From contig NZ_SMGE01000001.1 in assembly GCF_004339525.1 (NCBI RefSeq), forward strand, positions 5,642,001 to 5,706,000: a stretch of 64,000 nt of DNA, read 5' to 3'. Numbering within the stretch: the first letter of the stretch is position 1; each line of letters opens with the position of its first letter. Made by a program: the position numbers and the translations under genes. The DNA comes from Flavobacterium sp. 90. Lineage in GTDB: Bacteria; Bacteroidota; Bacteroidia; Flavobacteriales; Flavobacteriaceae. Below are positions 26,875 through 35,384 of the stretch, one piece after another. Under the pieces are notes generated by a model. That model did not search any database. It worked only from the letters and a program-made list of their open reading frames with translations, and had not been told where the DNA came from.

Positions 26875-26904
26875 CAAAAAACCTCGCTAAAAAATAGCAA
26901 GGTT
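26875..26904 (-). terminator. terminator of the gene at 26933
   Basis: Ten-base arms AACCTTGCTA and TAGCGAGGTT on the minus strand (26895-26904 with 26880-26889; one mismatch or wobble), followed by T5G. It begins 29 bases after the stop codon. Confidence 0.8.
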
Positions 26905-26932
26905 CTATGAATTTTATTCTAAAAGCAGTTTT

Positions 26933-27361
26933 TTAGAAAGCTACATTCCATCTTGGTAATTTTGCATTTTCATCTAAGAAATTTTGCAAAACTTGCCCTT
27001 CAACAGTTGTAGGAATTCCTTTTACATCAGCATTAAAAGTTTCATACCAAACTACTTCAAGAGCATCGATATTTTCTAACTTCATTTGTGCTGGCCAAGA
27101 ATATTTTCTTCCTGTTTTAGCAAATTGGTGTCCGTTTACGATTTTGTCGTATAAACCACCGTTTTTACTTTTCAAAGTTCCATCATTTTGAACTGTTCCT
27201 GTAGAACCAACCATGATTAATTCTTTTGCATCACCTTCAACAGCATAAACCACAAAAACTCCAGCACCAGATTCCGGAGCATTACAAGTTTGTTCTAAAC
27301 TATCTTCGATTGTAAAAGTAAAACTATTGCTTACTTTAAACTTTTCTAATTCTTTGTACAT
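26933..27361 (-). CDS. small protein with GIY-YIG-like features
   Basis: 142 residues, cytoplasmic. The spacing of GVFVVYAVEGDAKELIMVGSTG (beta-hairpin with Tyr and a VGSTG turn), a later Glu in TTVEGQVLQNFLDEN and a terminal LPRWN resembles the GIY-YIG endonuclease fold, in which a Tyr, Glu and Asn line the active site. The first GIY motif is degenerate, so catalysis is doubtful and the assignment is tentative. The gene has its own terminator. It stands alone upstream of the sigma factor gene and shares no obvious job with its neighbours. Confidence 0.5.
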   Translation of the reverse strand: MYKELEKFKVSNSFTFTIEDSLEQTCNAPESGAGVFVVYAVEGDAKELIMVGSTGTVQNDGTLKSKNGGLYDKIVNGHQFAKTGRKYSWPAQMKLENIDALEVVWYETFNADVKGIPTTVEGQVLQNFLDENAKLPRWNVAF

Positions 27362-27370
27362 ATTTCTTTT

Positions 27371-27407
27371 TTAAGCTTCTAAGATACTAAGGATCTGAGC
27401 TGCTAAG
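27371..27407. repeat. CTAAG-type degenerate short repeats
   Basis: Spacer sequence with CTAAGATACTAAGGATCTGAG and CTGCTAAG, a degenerate ~8-11-base repeat. Similar strings occur at 55978-56008, 56151-56182 and, inverted, at 56432-56470. Confidence 0.6.
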
Positions 27408-27441
27408 TTTTTAATATTTATACCTTAGTATTTTTAAATGT

Positions 27442-27476
27442 AAAAAAGTCTCAAGTAAATATTGAGACTTTTTTTT
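27442..27476. terminator. terminator of sucD
   Basis: Stem AAGTCTCAA / TTGAGACTT extended by A and T runs (27442-27454 with 27462-27474). On the minus strand it lies 27 bases past the sucD stop and ends in T6. Confidence 0.88.
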
Positions 27477-27502
27477 GAATTTATTATTTCGAATATTGGA
27501 GA

Positions 27503-28375
27503 TTATCCAAGTACTTCTTTTACTTTTTTACCAATTTCAGCTGGTGAATCAACAACGTGAATTCCGTTGTCTCTCATAATTTGTTTTTTAGCAGCAGCAG
27601 TATCATCAGAACCACCAACAATAGCACCTGCGTGACCCATTGTTCTACCAGCAGGAGCAGTTTCTCCAGCGATAAAACCAACAACTGGTTTACGGTTACC
27701 ATCAGCTCTTACCCATCTTGCAGCATCAGCTTCAAGTTGACCACCAATTTCACCAATCATAATGATGATTTCAGTTTCTGGATCGTTCATTAATAATTCA
27801 ACAGCTTCTTTAGTTGTAGTTCCAATAATTGGATCTCCACCAATACCAATAGCTGTAGTAATTCCTAAACCTTGTTTTACAACTTGGTCAGCAGCTTCGT
27901 AAGTTAAAGTTCCTGATTTAGAAACGATTCCAACTGTACCTTTTTTGAAAACGAAACCTGGCATAATACCAACTTTAGCTTCACCTGGAGTAATAACTCC
28001 TGGACAGTTTGGTCCAATTAATCTAGAATTTCTTTCTTTAACATAATTATTTGCTTTAATCATATCTGCTACAGGAATTCCTTCTGTAATAGCAATAATT
28101 ACTTTAATTCCAGCGTCAGCAGCTTCCATAATTGCATCAGCAGCAAAAGCTGGTGGTACAAAAATAATAGATGTATCAGCTCCAGCTTGGTCAACAGCGT
28201 CTTTTACTGTGTTAAAAACCGGACGATCTAAATGGCTAGTTCCTCCTTTTCCCGGAGTAACTCCACCAACAACATTAGTACCGTACTCAATCATTTGAGA
28301 AGCGTGGAAAGTTCCTTCGCTTCCTGTAAATCCTTGAACAATTATTTTGGAATCTTTATTAACTAAAACACTCAT
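27503..28375 (-). CDS. sucD: succinyl-CoA synthetase, alpha subunit
   Basis: 290 residues. The alpha subunit of succinate-CoA ligase binds CoA and carries the phosphohistidine in the TCA cycle. Visible are the CoA-binding Rossmann start [18 protein letters not shown], the segment [19 protein letters not shown], and the phosphohistidine loop [13 protein letters not shown] near residue 245. Length and N-terminus ([15 protein letters not shown]) are standard. The beta subunit gene sucC is not adjacent, which is common in Flavobacteriia. It ends the run of lipid A and efp genes and is followed by its own terminator. Confidence 0.97.
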   Translation of the reverse strand: MSVLVNKDSKIIVQGFTGSEGTFHASQMIEYGTNVVGGVTPGKGGTSHLDRPVFNTVKDAVDQAGADTSIIFVPPAFAADAIMEAADAGIKVIIAITEGIPVADMIKANNYVKERNSRLIGPNCPGVITPGEAKVGIMPGFVFKKGTVGIVSKSGTLTYEAADQVVKQGLGITTAIGIGGDPIIGTTTKEAVELLMNDPETEIIIMIGEIGGQLEADAARWVRADGNRKPVVGFIAGETAPAGRTMGHAGAIVGGSDDTAAAKKQIMRDNGIHVVDSPAEIGKKVKEVLG

Positions 28376-28459
28376 GATATATATTTTATGTAGTTTTTAA
28401 AATTGTGATGCAAAAGTAAGGTTTTGTAACGTATTTTAACCTTTTTGTCTTCAAAAAAA

Positions 28460-28822
28460 TTAAGAAAATTGACTCATTTGATAACCACGATATAATTTAT
28501 CGTCTTTTATTTGCCAAATTGTAGAAAAGTGAGCCAATAACATCTCTTCTCTTGGGTTTTCAATCGTTTTCACAAAATGAGAATAACGAATTGAAACCAA
28601 GTCTTCTTCAGCAATAATATGGCTAATTCTAACTTTAGAACGCACATAAGCACGACTTAGCTCATTCGCCATATCTAACATCGAATTATAATCCATCTCG
28701 ATCAGTCCTTTTGTGCTATTCCAATCTAACTTTACATCGGGATGTAAATATGTTTTCATGATTTCGCTATCGATTAAGGCATCTGACTTGTAAAATTTCT
28801 GAACAAATTCTTTAATAGACAT
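28460..28822 (-). CDS. NTF2/SnoaL-like family protein
   Basis: 120 residues, cytoplasmic. The pattern (FVQKFYKSDALIDSEIMKTYLHPDVKLDW early, then strand-rich VRISHIIAEEDLVSIRYSHF and FSTIWQIKDDKLYRGYQMSQ) fits the NTF2-like cone fold used for small-molecule binding or isomerases. No catalytic role can be assigned. Its start is one base from the stop of the second LpxD-like gene, so the two are translationally close and co-transcribed. Confidence 0.75.
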   Translation of the reverse strand: MSIKEFVQKFYKSDALIDSEIMKTYLHPDVKLDWNSTKGLIEMDYNSMLDMANELSRAYVRSKVRISHIIAEEDLVSIRYSHFVKTIENPREEMLLAHFSTIWQIKDDKLYRGYQMSQFS

Positions 28823-28823
28823 A

Positions 28824-29753
28824 TTATTTCAATTTATTTAAAATTTCAGGAATTTTCTTGATGTTGGCTAATTGTTTTAGCTTTTCTCTTGATTCTTCGA
28901 TAGGAGTTCCAAAATAAGATTTCCCTCCTTCAACTGACTTAGTAACACCTGTTTGCCCCATAATAACAGCCTTCGCTCCTATTGTGATTCCGCTAGTTGT
29001 TCCTACTTGTCCCCAGATTGTAACTTCATCTTCGATAATAACACAGCCTGCAATACCAGTTTGTGAAGCGATCAAACATTTTTTTCCAATCACGGTATCA
29101 TGTCCAACATGTACCTGATTGTCCAATTTTGTTCCTGCTCCAATTGTCGTATCGCCTGTTACACCTTTGTCAATCGTACAAAGCGCACCAATACCAACAT
29201 TATCTTCAATAACAACTCTTCCGCTAGAAATTAACTGATCAAAACCATCCGGACGTTTTTTGTAATAAAATGCATCGGCGCCCAAAATAGTTCCGGCATG
29301 AATCATTACGTTATCACCAATTACAGTATGATCGTAAATGGTAACATTAGGATGTATCAAACAGTTTTTACCAATTGTAACATTGTTTCCAACAAAACAA
29401 TTGGGTTGTATCACGGTTCCTTCTCCAATAGTTGCAGAAAGAGCAATTGATACATTTGTGGCTTGAAAAGGTCTAAAATGTTTCGTGAGAGTATTAAAAT
29501 CTCTGAAAGGATCATCAGAAATTAAAAGCGCTTTACCTTCCGGACAATCTACTTGTTTGTTGATCAAAACAATAGTCGCAGCTGATTGTAAAGCTTTATC
29601 GTAGTATTTAGGATGGTCTACAAAAACTATATCTCCAGGTTCAACAACATGAATCTCGTTCATGCCTGAAACCGGAAAGTTTTCATCACCAATAAATTCG
29701 CATTGAAGCAAATTTGCAATTTCTTGTAAAGAATGAATCTTTGGAAATTTCAT
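28824..29753 (-). CDS. second LpxD-like acyltransferase (UDP-3-O-acylglucosamine N-acyltransferase family)
   Basis: 309 residues. An N-terminal LpxD-type UDP-binding domain (about 1-95; EPGDIVFVDHPKYYDKALQSAATIVLIN) precedes a left-handed beta-helix of hexapeptide repeats (about 100-285; IGEGTVIQPNCFVGNNVTIG, IGKNCLIHPNVTI). The catalytic His of the family is plausibly in QVHVGHDTVIG. It is a paralogue of the full lpxD at 32851-33894 within the same gene run, shorter at the C-terminus. It may have different acyl specificity or act on another sugar nucleotide. Confidence 0.85.
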   Translation of the reverse strand: MKFPKIHSLQEIANLLQCEFIGDENFPVSGMNEIHVVEPGDIVFVDHPKYYDKALQSAATIVLINKQVDCPEGKALLISDDPFRDFNTLTKHFRPFQATNVSIALSATIGEGTVIQPNCFVGNNVTIGKNCLIHPNVTIYDHTVIGDNVMIHAGTILGADAFYYKKRPDGFDQLISSGRVVIEDNVGIGALCTIDKGVTGDTTIGAGTKLDNQVHVGHDTVIGKKCLIASQTGIAGCVIIEDEVTIWGQVGTTSGITIGAKAVIMGQTGVTKSVEGGKSYFGTPIEESREKLKQLANIKKIPEILNKLK

Positions 29754-29800
29754 ATATTTAAATTAGAAAATTTGTCAATTAGAAAATCTGTCAATTAGAA

Positions 29801-29868
29801 AATGAGTCAATTAGAAAATAAAAATTATTCAATTTCTGCGTATGCATTAATTTTCTAATTGACTCATT
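29801..29868. repeat. inverted and direct repeats between efp and the second lpxD-like gene
   Basis: GTCAATTAGAAAAT-type direct repeats (29773-29819) are followed by an inverted 18-base partner (arms 29801-29818 and 29851-29868). The inverted pair folds into a stem-loop 22 bases after the efp stop on the minus strand and may end or attenuate the upstream transcript. Confidence 0.7.
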
Positions 29869-29889
29869 GACAAATTATCTAATTAAAAA

Positions 29890-30456
29890 TTACTCCTTTA
29901 CACGCTCCATGTAAGAACCTGAAGCTGTATCAATTTTAATCTTATCACCTTCGTTGATGAACAACGGAACGTTTACTGATGCTCCAGTTTCTACTGTTGC
30001 ATTTTTTGTAGCATTTGTAGCTGTATTTCCTTTTACTCCCGGCTCAGCGTAAGTAACTTCAAGAATTACAGAAGATGGCATATCTACCGATAAAGGTAAA
30101 TCAGTTTCAGTATTTACCTGAACCATTACGCTTGTTCCCTCTTTTAATAATCCTGGAGCATCTAAGATATTTTTATTTAAAGAAATTTGCTCAAAAGATT
30201 CTGTGTTCATAAAATGAAATTCATCTCCTTCAGCATATAAAAACTGGTAATTATGTGTTTCTACACGAATAACGTCGATTTTATGTCCTGCTGAAAATGT
30301 ATTATCTAATACTCTTCCTGTAGTTAAACTTCTTAATTTTGTTCTTACGAAAGCTGGACCTTTTCCAGGTTTTACGTGAAGAAATTCAACGATTTTATAA
30401 ATATCGTGATTGAATTTAATACACAATCCGTTTCTAATATCTGATGTAGATGCCAT
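29890..30456 (-). CDS. efp: translation elongation factor P
   Basis: 188 residues. EF-P relieves ribosome stalling at polyproline runs. The KOW-like domain I carries the tip loop HVKPGKGPAFVRTKLR with Lys32 at the position that is post-translationally modified in many bacteria; OB domains II and III follow (VMVQVNTETDLPLSVDMPSS near 110-125). Start codon and length are standard. Situated between lpxA and the second lpxD-like gene on the same strand, with hairpin-forming repeats on both sides. Confidence 0.97.
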   Translation of the reverse strand: MASTSDIRNGLCIKFNHDIYKIVEFLHVKPGKGPAFVRTKLRSLTTGRVLDNTFSAGHKIDVIRVETHNYQFLYAEGDEFHFMNTESFEQISLNKNILDAPGLLKEGTSVMVQVNTETDLPLSVDMPSSVILEVTYAEPGVKGNTATNATKNATVETGASVNVPLFINEGDKIKIDTASGSYMERVKE

Positions 30457-30553
30457 TTTTTTTTATTTTAGATTTTAGAATGTAGATTTTAAATTCTCAA
30501 CAAGAGCAAACCTTCCATTCTGTTATTTTTTTTAATATTTTGTTGAATCGTTA

Positions 30554-30598
30554 AATCGTTTATTTGTTTTCGATTTAACGATAAACAAATAAACGATT
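30554..30598. repeat. hairpin repeat between lpxA and efp
   Basis: A 16-base perfect inverted repeat (30554-30569 and 30583-30598; arms AATCGTTTATTTGTTT and complement) with a 13-base loop that shares the AATCG motif. It begins 11 bases after the lpxA stop on the minus strand; it lacks a clear T run, so it may be a repeat rather than a terminator. Confidence 0.7.
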
Positions 30599-30608
30599 AA
30601 ACTTTTAT

Positions 30609-31394
30609 CTAATAGTTTCCTGAATAACCTTTCATAATTCCTCGTGATGAATTTCTGATAAAGTCAAGAATTTCATCTCTCTCAGGAGTTGCTTCCATTT
30701 CAGCTTCTATAATACTTAAAGCCTGTGTTGTATTGTAATTCTTTTGGTATAAAATTCTATAGATCTCCTGTATTTCTCTGATTTTCTCAGTACTAAAACC
30801 TCTTCTCCTTAAACCAACTGAATTGATTCCTACGTATGATAATGGTTCTTTTGCAGCTTTTGTATAAGGCGGAACATCTTTTCTAACCAAAGATCCACCA
30901 GAAATCATAGCGTGATCACCAATGTGAATAAATTGATGAATTGCAGCTAAACCACCAATTACGGCGTGATTACCAACAACTACGTGACCTGCAAGAGCTA
31001 CTCCGTTTACAATAATGGCGTTATTACCAATCTCGCAATCGTGAGCAATATGCGCATATGCCATAACTAAACAATTATTCCCAAGAATAGTTTGTCCAGA
31101 CGCAACTGTACCTCTATTTATAGTAACACATTCTCTGATTGTGCAATTGTCTCCAATAATGGCAAGAGAATCTTCTCCTCCAAATTTTAAATCTTGTGGC
31201 ACCGCAGAAATTACCGCTCCTGGAAAAATATTACAATTTTTACCAATACGAGCACCTTCCATGATGGTCACATTTGAACCAATCCAAGTACCATCACCAA
31301 TAACAACATTATTGTGAATTGTTGTAAAAGGCTCTATTACAACGTTTTTAGCGATTTTGGCGCCGGGATGAACATATGCTAATGGTTGATTCAT
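30609..31394 (-). CDS. lpxA: acyl-ACP:UDP-N-acetylglucosamine O-acyltransferase
   Basis: 261 residues. LpxA puts the first acyl chain on UDP-GlcNAc at the start of lipid A synthesis. The left-handed beta-helix of hexapeptide repeats spans about 5-190 (IGDGTWIGSNVTIMEGARIG). The catalytic His is plausibly in VMAYAHIAHDCEIG, and the C-terminal helical part (VGLRRRGFSTEKIREIQEIYRIL) is diagnostic of LpxA. It is preceded by lpxC/fabZ with 75 bp spacing on the same strand. Confidence 0.96.
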   Translation of the reverse strand: MNQPLAYVHPGAKIAKNVVIEPFTTIHNNVVIGDGTWIGSNVTIMEGARIGKNCNIFPGAVISAVPQDLKFGGEDSLAIIGDNCTIRECVTINRGTVASGQTILGNNCLVMAYAHIAHDCEIGNNAIIVNGVALAGHVVVGNHAVIGGLAAIHQFIHIGDHAMISGGSLVRKDVPPYTKAAKEPLSYVGINSVGLRRRGFSTEKIREIQEIYRILYQKNYNTTQALSIIEAEMEATPERDEILDFIRNSSRGIMKGYSGNY

Positions 31395-31469
31395 CTGTAT
31401 GTTTTATATTTTAAATTTAAAATAATCTAATTTGGGCAACAAACGTAAACAATAAAATCGATTAAATGA

Positions 31470-32867
31470 TTATTGTTTTCTAGCAATTTGAGCCATTAAT
31501 TCTGCCTCAGTTACTAATTTTCCGTTTGCGTAAGCATTTGCCTGCATATGACAGATTCCTCTTCTGATAGGAGAAATCAATTCACACTTGAAAATCAAGG
31601 TGTCACCAGGTAATACTTTGTGTTTGAATTTAACATTGTCAATTTTCATGAAATATGTCAAATAATTTTCAGGATCCGGAACTGTGCTTAAAACCAAAAT
31701 TCCACCTGTTTGCGCCATTGCTTCCACAATTAAAACTCCTGGCATAACCGGAGCTTCAGGAAAATGTCCAACAAAGAAATTCTCATTCATTGTTACATTT
31801 TTCATTCCTACCACATGACTGTCAGACATTTCGATAATTCTGTCAATTAACAAAAATGGAGGTCTGTGTGGCAATACGGCCATGATTTTATGAATATCCA
31901 TCAACGGCTCAAGATTTAAATCGTAAACCGGTACGTGATTTCTTTGCTCAATTTTGATAATTTTCGCTAATTTTTTGGCAAACTGTGTATTCACATAGTG
32001 TCCAGGTTTGTTAGCAATAATTTTTCCTTGAATTCTAACCCCAATTAAAGATAAATCTCCAACAACATCTAACAATTTATGTCTTGCAGCTTCGTTTGGA
32101 TAATGTAAAGTAAGGTTATCTAAAACTCCGTTTGGCTTAACAGAAATCTTATCTTTCCCGAAAGCTTTCTTTAAGTTTTCCATTGTAGAATCAGATATTT
32201 CTTTATCTACATATACAATAGCGTTGTTTAAATCTCCACCTTTAATTAATCCGTTTTCAAGAAGAGATTCTAATTCATGTAAGAAACTAAAAGTTCTTGA
32301 ATTAGCGATTTCATCTTTAAAATCGGCTATACTTTTCATAGTTGCGTTTTGAGTACCTAAAACTTTAGTACCAAAATCAACCATTGCAGTTACTTGATAA
32401 TCATCACTTGGCATAACCAAAATCTCACTTCCTGTAGTTTCATCAGTAAACGAAATAACTTCTTTTACAACATAAACATTACGTTTAGCATCTTGTTCTT
32501 CGATTCCGGCATTTTCAATTGCTTCAACAAAATATTTTGAAGAACCATCCATTATTGGAAGCTCAGAAGCGTTTAACTCAATGATAACATTATCCAAATC
32601 ACATCCAACTAAAGCAGCTAAAACGTGTTCTGGTGTTTGAATTTTTACACCTAATTTTTCTAAATTAGTACCTCTTTGCGTGTTAACAACATAATTAGCA
32701 TCAGCCTCAATGACTGGTTGACCTTGCAAATCTACTCTTACAAAAGTGAAACCATTATTAATTGGAGCTGGTTTAAAAGTCATTGTAACTTCTTTTCCAG
32801 TGTGTAATCCAACGCCTGTTAGTGAAATTTCATTTTTGATGGTCTTCTGTTTAACCATTATTTCCAT
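31470..32867 (-). CDS. lpxC/fabZ: bifunctional LpxC deacetylase / FabZ dehydratase
   Basis: 465 residues, two enzymes fused as is usual in Bacteroidota. Residues ~1-300 are LpxC, the zinc deacetylase of the committed lipid A step ([20 protein letters not shown], zinc ligand in [10 protein letters not shown], later [19 protein letters not shown]). Residues ~320-465 are the hot-dog dehydratase FabZ ([19 protein letters not shown], catalytic His and Glu in [21 protein letters not shown]). The first ATG (32867) overlaps the end of lpxD by 17 bases; another ATG three codons on (32858) is equally possible. The fusion couples lipid A and fatty acid synthesis. Confidence 0.97.
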   Translation of the reverse strand: MEIMVKQKTIKNEISLTGVGLHTGKEVTMTFKPAPINNGFTFVRVDLQGQPVIEADANYVVNTQRGTNLEKLGVKIQTPEHVLAALVGCDLDNVIIELNASELPIMDGSSKYFVEAIENAGIEEQDAKRNVYVVKEVISFTDETTGSEILVMPSDDYQVTAMVDFGTKVLGTQNATMKSIADFKDEIANSRTFSFLHELESLLENGLIKGGDLNNAIVYVDKEISDSTMENLKKAFGKDKISVKPNGVLDNLTLHYPNEAARHKLLDVVGDLSLIGVRIQGKIIANKPGHYVNTQFAKKLAKIIKIEQRNHVPVYDLNLEPLMDIHKIMAVLPHRPPFLLIDRIIEMSDSHVVGMKNVTMNENFFVGHFPEAPVMPGVLIVEAMAQTGGILVLSTVPDPENYLTYFMKIDNVKFKHKVLPGDTLIFKCELISPIRRGICHMQANAYANGKLVTEAELMAQIARKQ

Positions 32868-33894
32868 TTTTTGGGTTTATTATTTGTTTTTTTAATTCTT
32901 CAATTTCGGTTACGATTTTAGGCAAATTCTTAAAATGAACATACGATTTGTTAAAATCAGTATATCCAAGTGACGGCGTGCCCTGCAAAATCTCACCATC
33001 CTTGATGTTTCTTGCAACTCCTGACTGAGCTTGCAATCTCACATTATTACCTATTGTTAAGTGACCTGCGATACCAACTTGCCCGCCAATCATACAGTTT
33101 TCTCCAATTTTTGTAGAACCGGCAACACCTGATTGCGCTGCAATCACCGTATTTTTCCCAATTTCTACATTATGAGCAATCTGAATTTGATTGTCTAATT
33201 TAACTCCTTGTCTAATAATTGTAGAACCTAGAGTTGCTCTGTCTATTGTTGTATTTGCTCCAATATCAACATTATCTTCTATGATAACATTACCAATTTG
33301 AGGCACTTTGCTATATACTCCTTCTTCATTAGGTACAAAACCAAAACCATCAGCACCAATAATAGTTCCTGAATGAATCGTGCAATTGTTTCCTATTATA
33401 GTTTCGGAATAAATTTTAGCGCCTGCAAAAATATATACATTATTGCCAATAACAACATTATCGCCAATAAAACTATTTGGATAAATTTTTACGTTGTCAC
33501 CTAAAACTACGTTTTGCCCTATATAACTGAAGCTTCCTAAGTATAGATTTTCTCCGTGTTTAGTTCCTTCAGACATAAAAGACTGTGGTTCGATGCCATT
33601 TTTATTCAATTTTACCTGATTATAAAAGTGTAAAAGCTTCGAAAAAGACGCGTAAGCATCTTCGACTTTTATTAAAGTTGTCGTAATTTCCTGTTCAGGT
33701 ATAAAGCTATCATTAACAATAGTAACGGATGCTTTTGTAGTATATATGTAGTTGATATATTTAGGATTAGCTAAAAAAGTAAGTGAACCTTCCTCGCCTT
33801 CTTCGATCTTAGATAGCCGAGAAACTTCTGCATTGGGATTCCCAACAACTTCTCCTTCTAAAATTCCTGCTATTTGTTCTGCTGTAAATTTCAT
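32851..33894 (-). CDS. lpxD: UDP-3-O-acylglucosamine N-acyltransferase
   Basis: 347 residues. LpxD adds the N-linked acyl chain in the third step of lipid A synthesis. Uridine-binding domain about 1-100 ([41 protein letters not shown]), hexapeptide beta-helix about 105-315 ([10 protein letters not shown], catalytic His in [13 protein letters not shown]), and a C-terminal helix. It overlaps the start of lpxC/fabZ by 17 bases, so the two are translationally coupled. Upstream is an HD-domain gene in the same direction, 39 bp away. Confidence 0.96.
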   Translation of the reverse strand: MKFTAEQIAGILEGEVVGNPNAEVSRLSKIEEGEEGSLTFLANPKYINYIYTTKASVTIVNDSFIPEQEITTTLIKVEDAYASFSKLLHFYNQVKLNKNGIEPQSFMSEGTKHGENLYLGSFSYIGQNVVLGDNVKIYPNSFIGDNVVIGNNVYIFAGAKIYSETIIGNNCTIHSGTIIGADGFGFVPNEEGVYSKVPQIGNVIIEDNVDIGANTTIDRATLGSTIIRQGVKLDNQIQIAHNVEIGKNTVIAAQSGVAGSTKIGENCMIGGQVGIAGHLTIGNNVRLQAQSGVARNIKDGEILQGTPSLGYTDFNKSYVHFKNLPKIVTEIEELKKQIINPKNGNNG

Positions 33895-33933
33895 TGCGAC
33901 AAAAATATAAAAAATAGATTTTAAATGTTAATT

Positions 33934-35163
33934 TTAGATAAGTTGTTTTGGGAAACAGATGTAATATTTTGTCACCAATTTAGATAACGATTTCAAATTC
34001 AACTGATCAGACGCTTCCACAACATCCTCAATTGTTCTATCTTTTTTCAAAATTCGTATTGGTTCGGCTTCTTTACTATAAGCCTGATTTTTTATTTTAC
34101 CTCTAAAAATGAAATATCCTGCATCTACAGCCGAAATATGATGCGCTTCAGCAAATTCTTCTTTTAAAGATTGTGATTCTTCCATCGGAATTTTTTCTGC
34201 GCTCAATTTAATCTTAAGTAAATCTCTGTTAATGATCATTTTACTTAATGTAGAAAGTATAAAATCGCTATGTCTTTGCCACGCTTTTAACGCACTAATA
34301 ATATCAAAATCATCTAATTGAGAAAACAAATCAAGCTTTTCGGCATCAAAATCCTCCAAAGCAACTTTGTTTTGCATAAAATACATAAGAGGCTCGCTAC
34401 AAGGCAACGCAACTCCTTTTAAAGTCAATTCTTTAGCTCTTTTTAATACTTTCATTAAAATTAATTCGGCCACCAAACTTGTTTTATGCAAGTAAGCCTG
34501 CCAATACATTAATCTTCGCGAAAGCAAGAATTTTTCAACCGAATAAATCCCTTTTTCTTCAATCACCAATACATCATTCTCCACATTCATCATCTGAATC
34601 AAACGTTCAGAATTTACATTTCCTTCTGCAACTCCTGTATAAAAACTATCACGTTTCAAATAATCCATTCGATCCATATCTAACTGACTTGAAATCAATT
34701 GCAACATGAATTTCCTGTGATATTCACCTTTAAAAACCTGAATAGCCAAACTCAATCTTCCATCAAATTCTTCATTAAGCTGATTCATAAATAATAACGA
34801 AATAGCTTCATGATTCACATCTTCAACAATACTCTTTTCCATAGCATGCGAAAACGGTCCATGACCAATATCATGGAGTAAAATAGCAATGTATAATGCG
34901 TTTTCTTCTTCGGAAGAAATCGCAACTCCTTTAAAACGAAGCGTATCAACAGATTTCTGCATTAAATGCATACATCCCAACGCGTGATGAAAACGGGTAT
35001 GATTTGCCCCGGGATAAACCAAATACGATAATCCCATTTGCGAAATGCGGCGTAAACGCTGAAAATACGGATGTTGGATTAAGTCGTAAATAAGTTCGTT
35101 CGGGATGGAAATAAACCCATAAATGGGATCATTGAATATTTTTAACTTATTGATCTGAGTCAC
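33934..35163 (-). CDS. HD-domain phosphohydrolase (dNTPase-like)
   Basis: 409 residues, cytoplasmic. The metal-binding HD motif is clear: HHALGCMHLM (first His) and LHDIGHGPFSHAME (His-Asp pair, near residue 97), with LDMDRMDYLKRDSFYTGV carrying the later Asp. This matches the dGTPase-like HD proteins (SAMHD1-type core) found beside lpxD in Bacteroidota. The substrate is unproven. First gene of the lpx run, so it may be co-transcribed with lpxD 39 bp downstream. Confidence 0.88.
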   Translation of the reverse strand: MTQINKLKIFNDPIYGFISIPNELIYDLIQHPYFQRLRRISQMGLSYLVYPGANHTRFHHALGCMHLMQKSVDTLRFKGVAISSEEENALYIAILLHDIGHGPFSHAMEKSIVEDVNHEAISLLFMNQLNEEFDGRLSLAIQVFKGEYHRKFMLQLISSQLDMDRMDYLKRDSFYTGVAEGNVNSERLIQMMNVENDVLVIEEKGIYSVEKFLLSRRLMYWQAYLHKTSLVAELILMKVLKRAKELTLKGVALPCSEPLMYFMQNKVALEDFDAEKLDLFSQLDDFDIISALKAWQRHSDFILSTLSKMIINRDLLKIKLSAEKIPMEESQSLKEEFAEAHHISAVDAGYFIFRGKIKNQAYSKEAEPIRILKKDRTIEDVVEASDQLNLKSLSKLVTKYYICFPKQLI

Positions 35164-35384
35164 TATTTGGTTATTTTTAGATCAACAAATATAAGTAAAT
35201 AACTATAATCAACTTCGTGTTTTTTACTTAAAAATGAACAATTATTCAGCCTGATTCTCAATATAGTAACAAAATAAAAAAAAGATATTCCACAAAAATC
35301 ATAAATCATTATTCTGAAATTTATACTATTTTTAATACTTTTTAAGTTCTATACTTCTAAATTGCATTAAAAATAAAATCGTTT

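Larger units (their letters stand above)
26551..26932. other. intergenic region with two hairpins
   Basis: 382 bases without a gene between the sigma factor start and the stop of the gene at 26933. It contains two hairpins (26681-26718 and 26880-26904) and otherwise AT-rich sequence. The sigma factor promoter should lie in 26551-26680; ATTCTTTG near 26598-26605 on the minus strand is only a weak -7 match. Confidence 0.55.
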
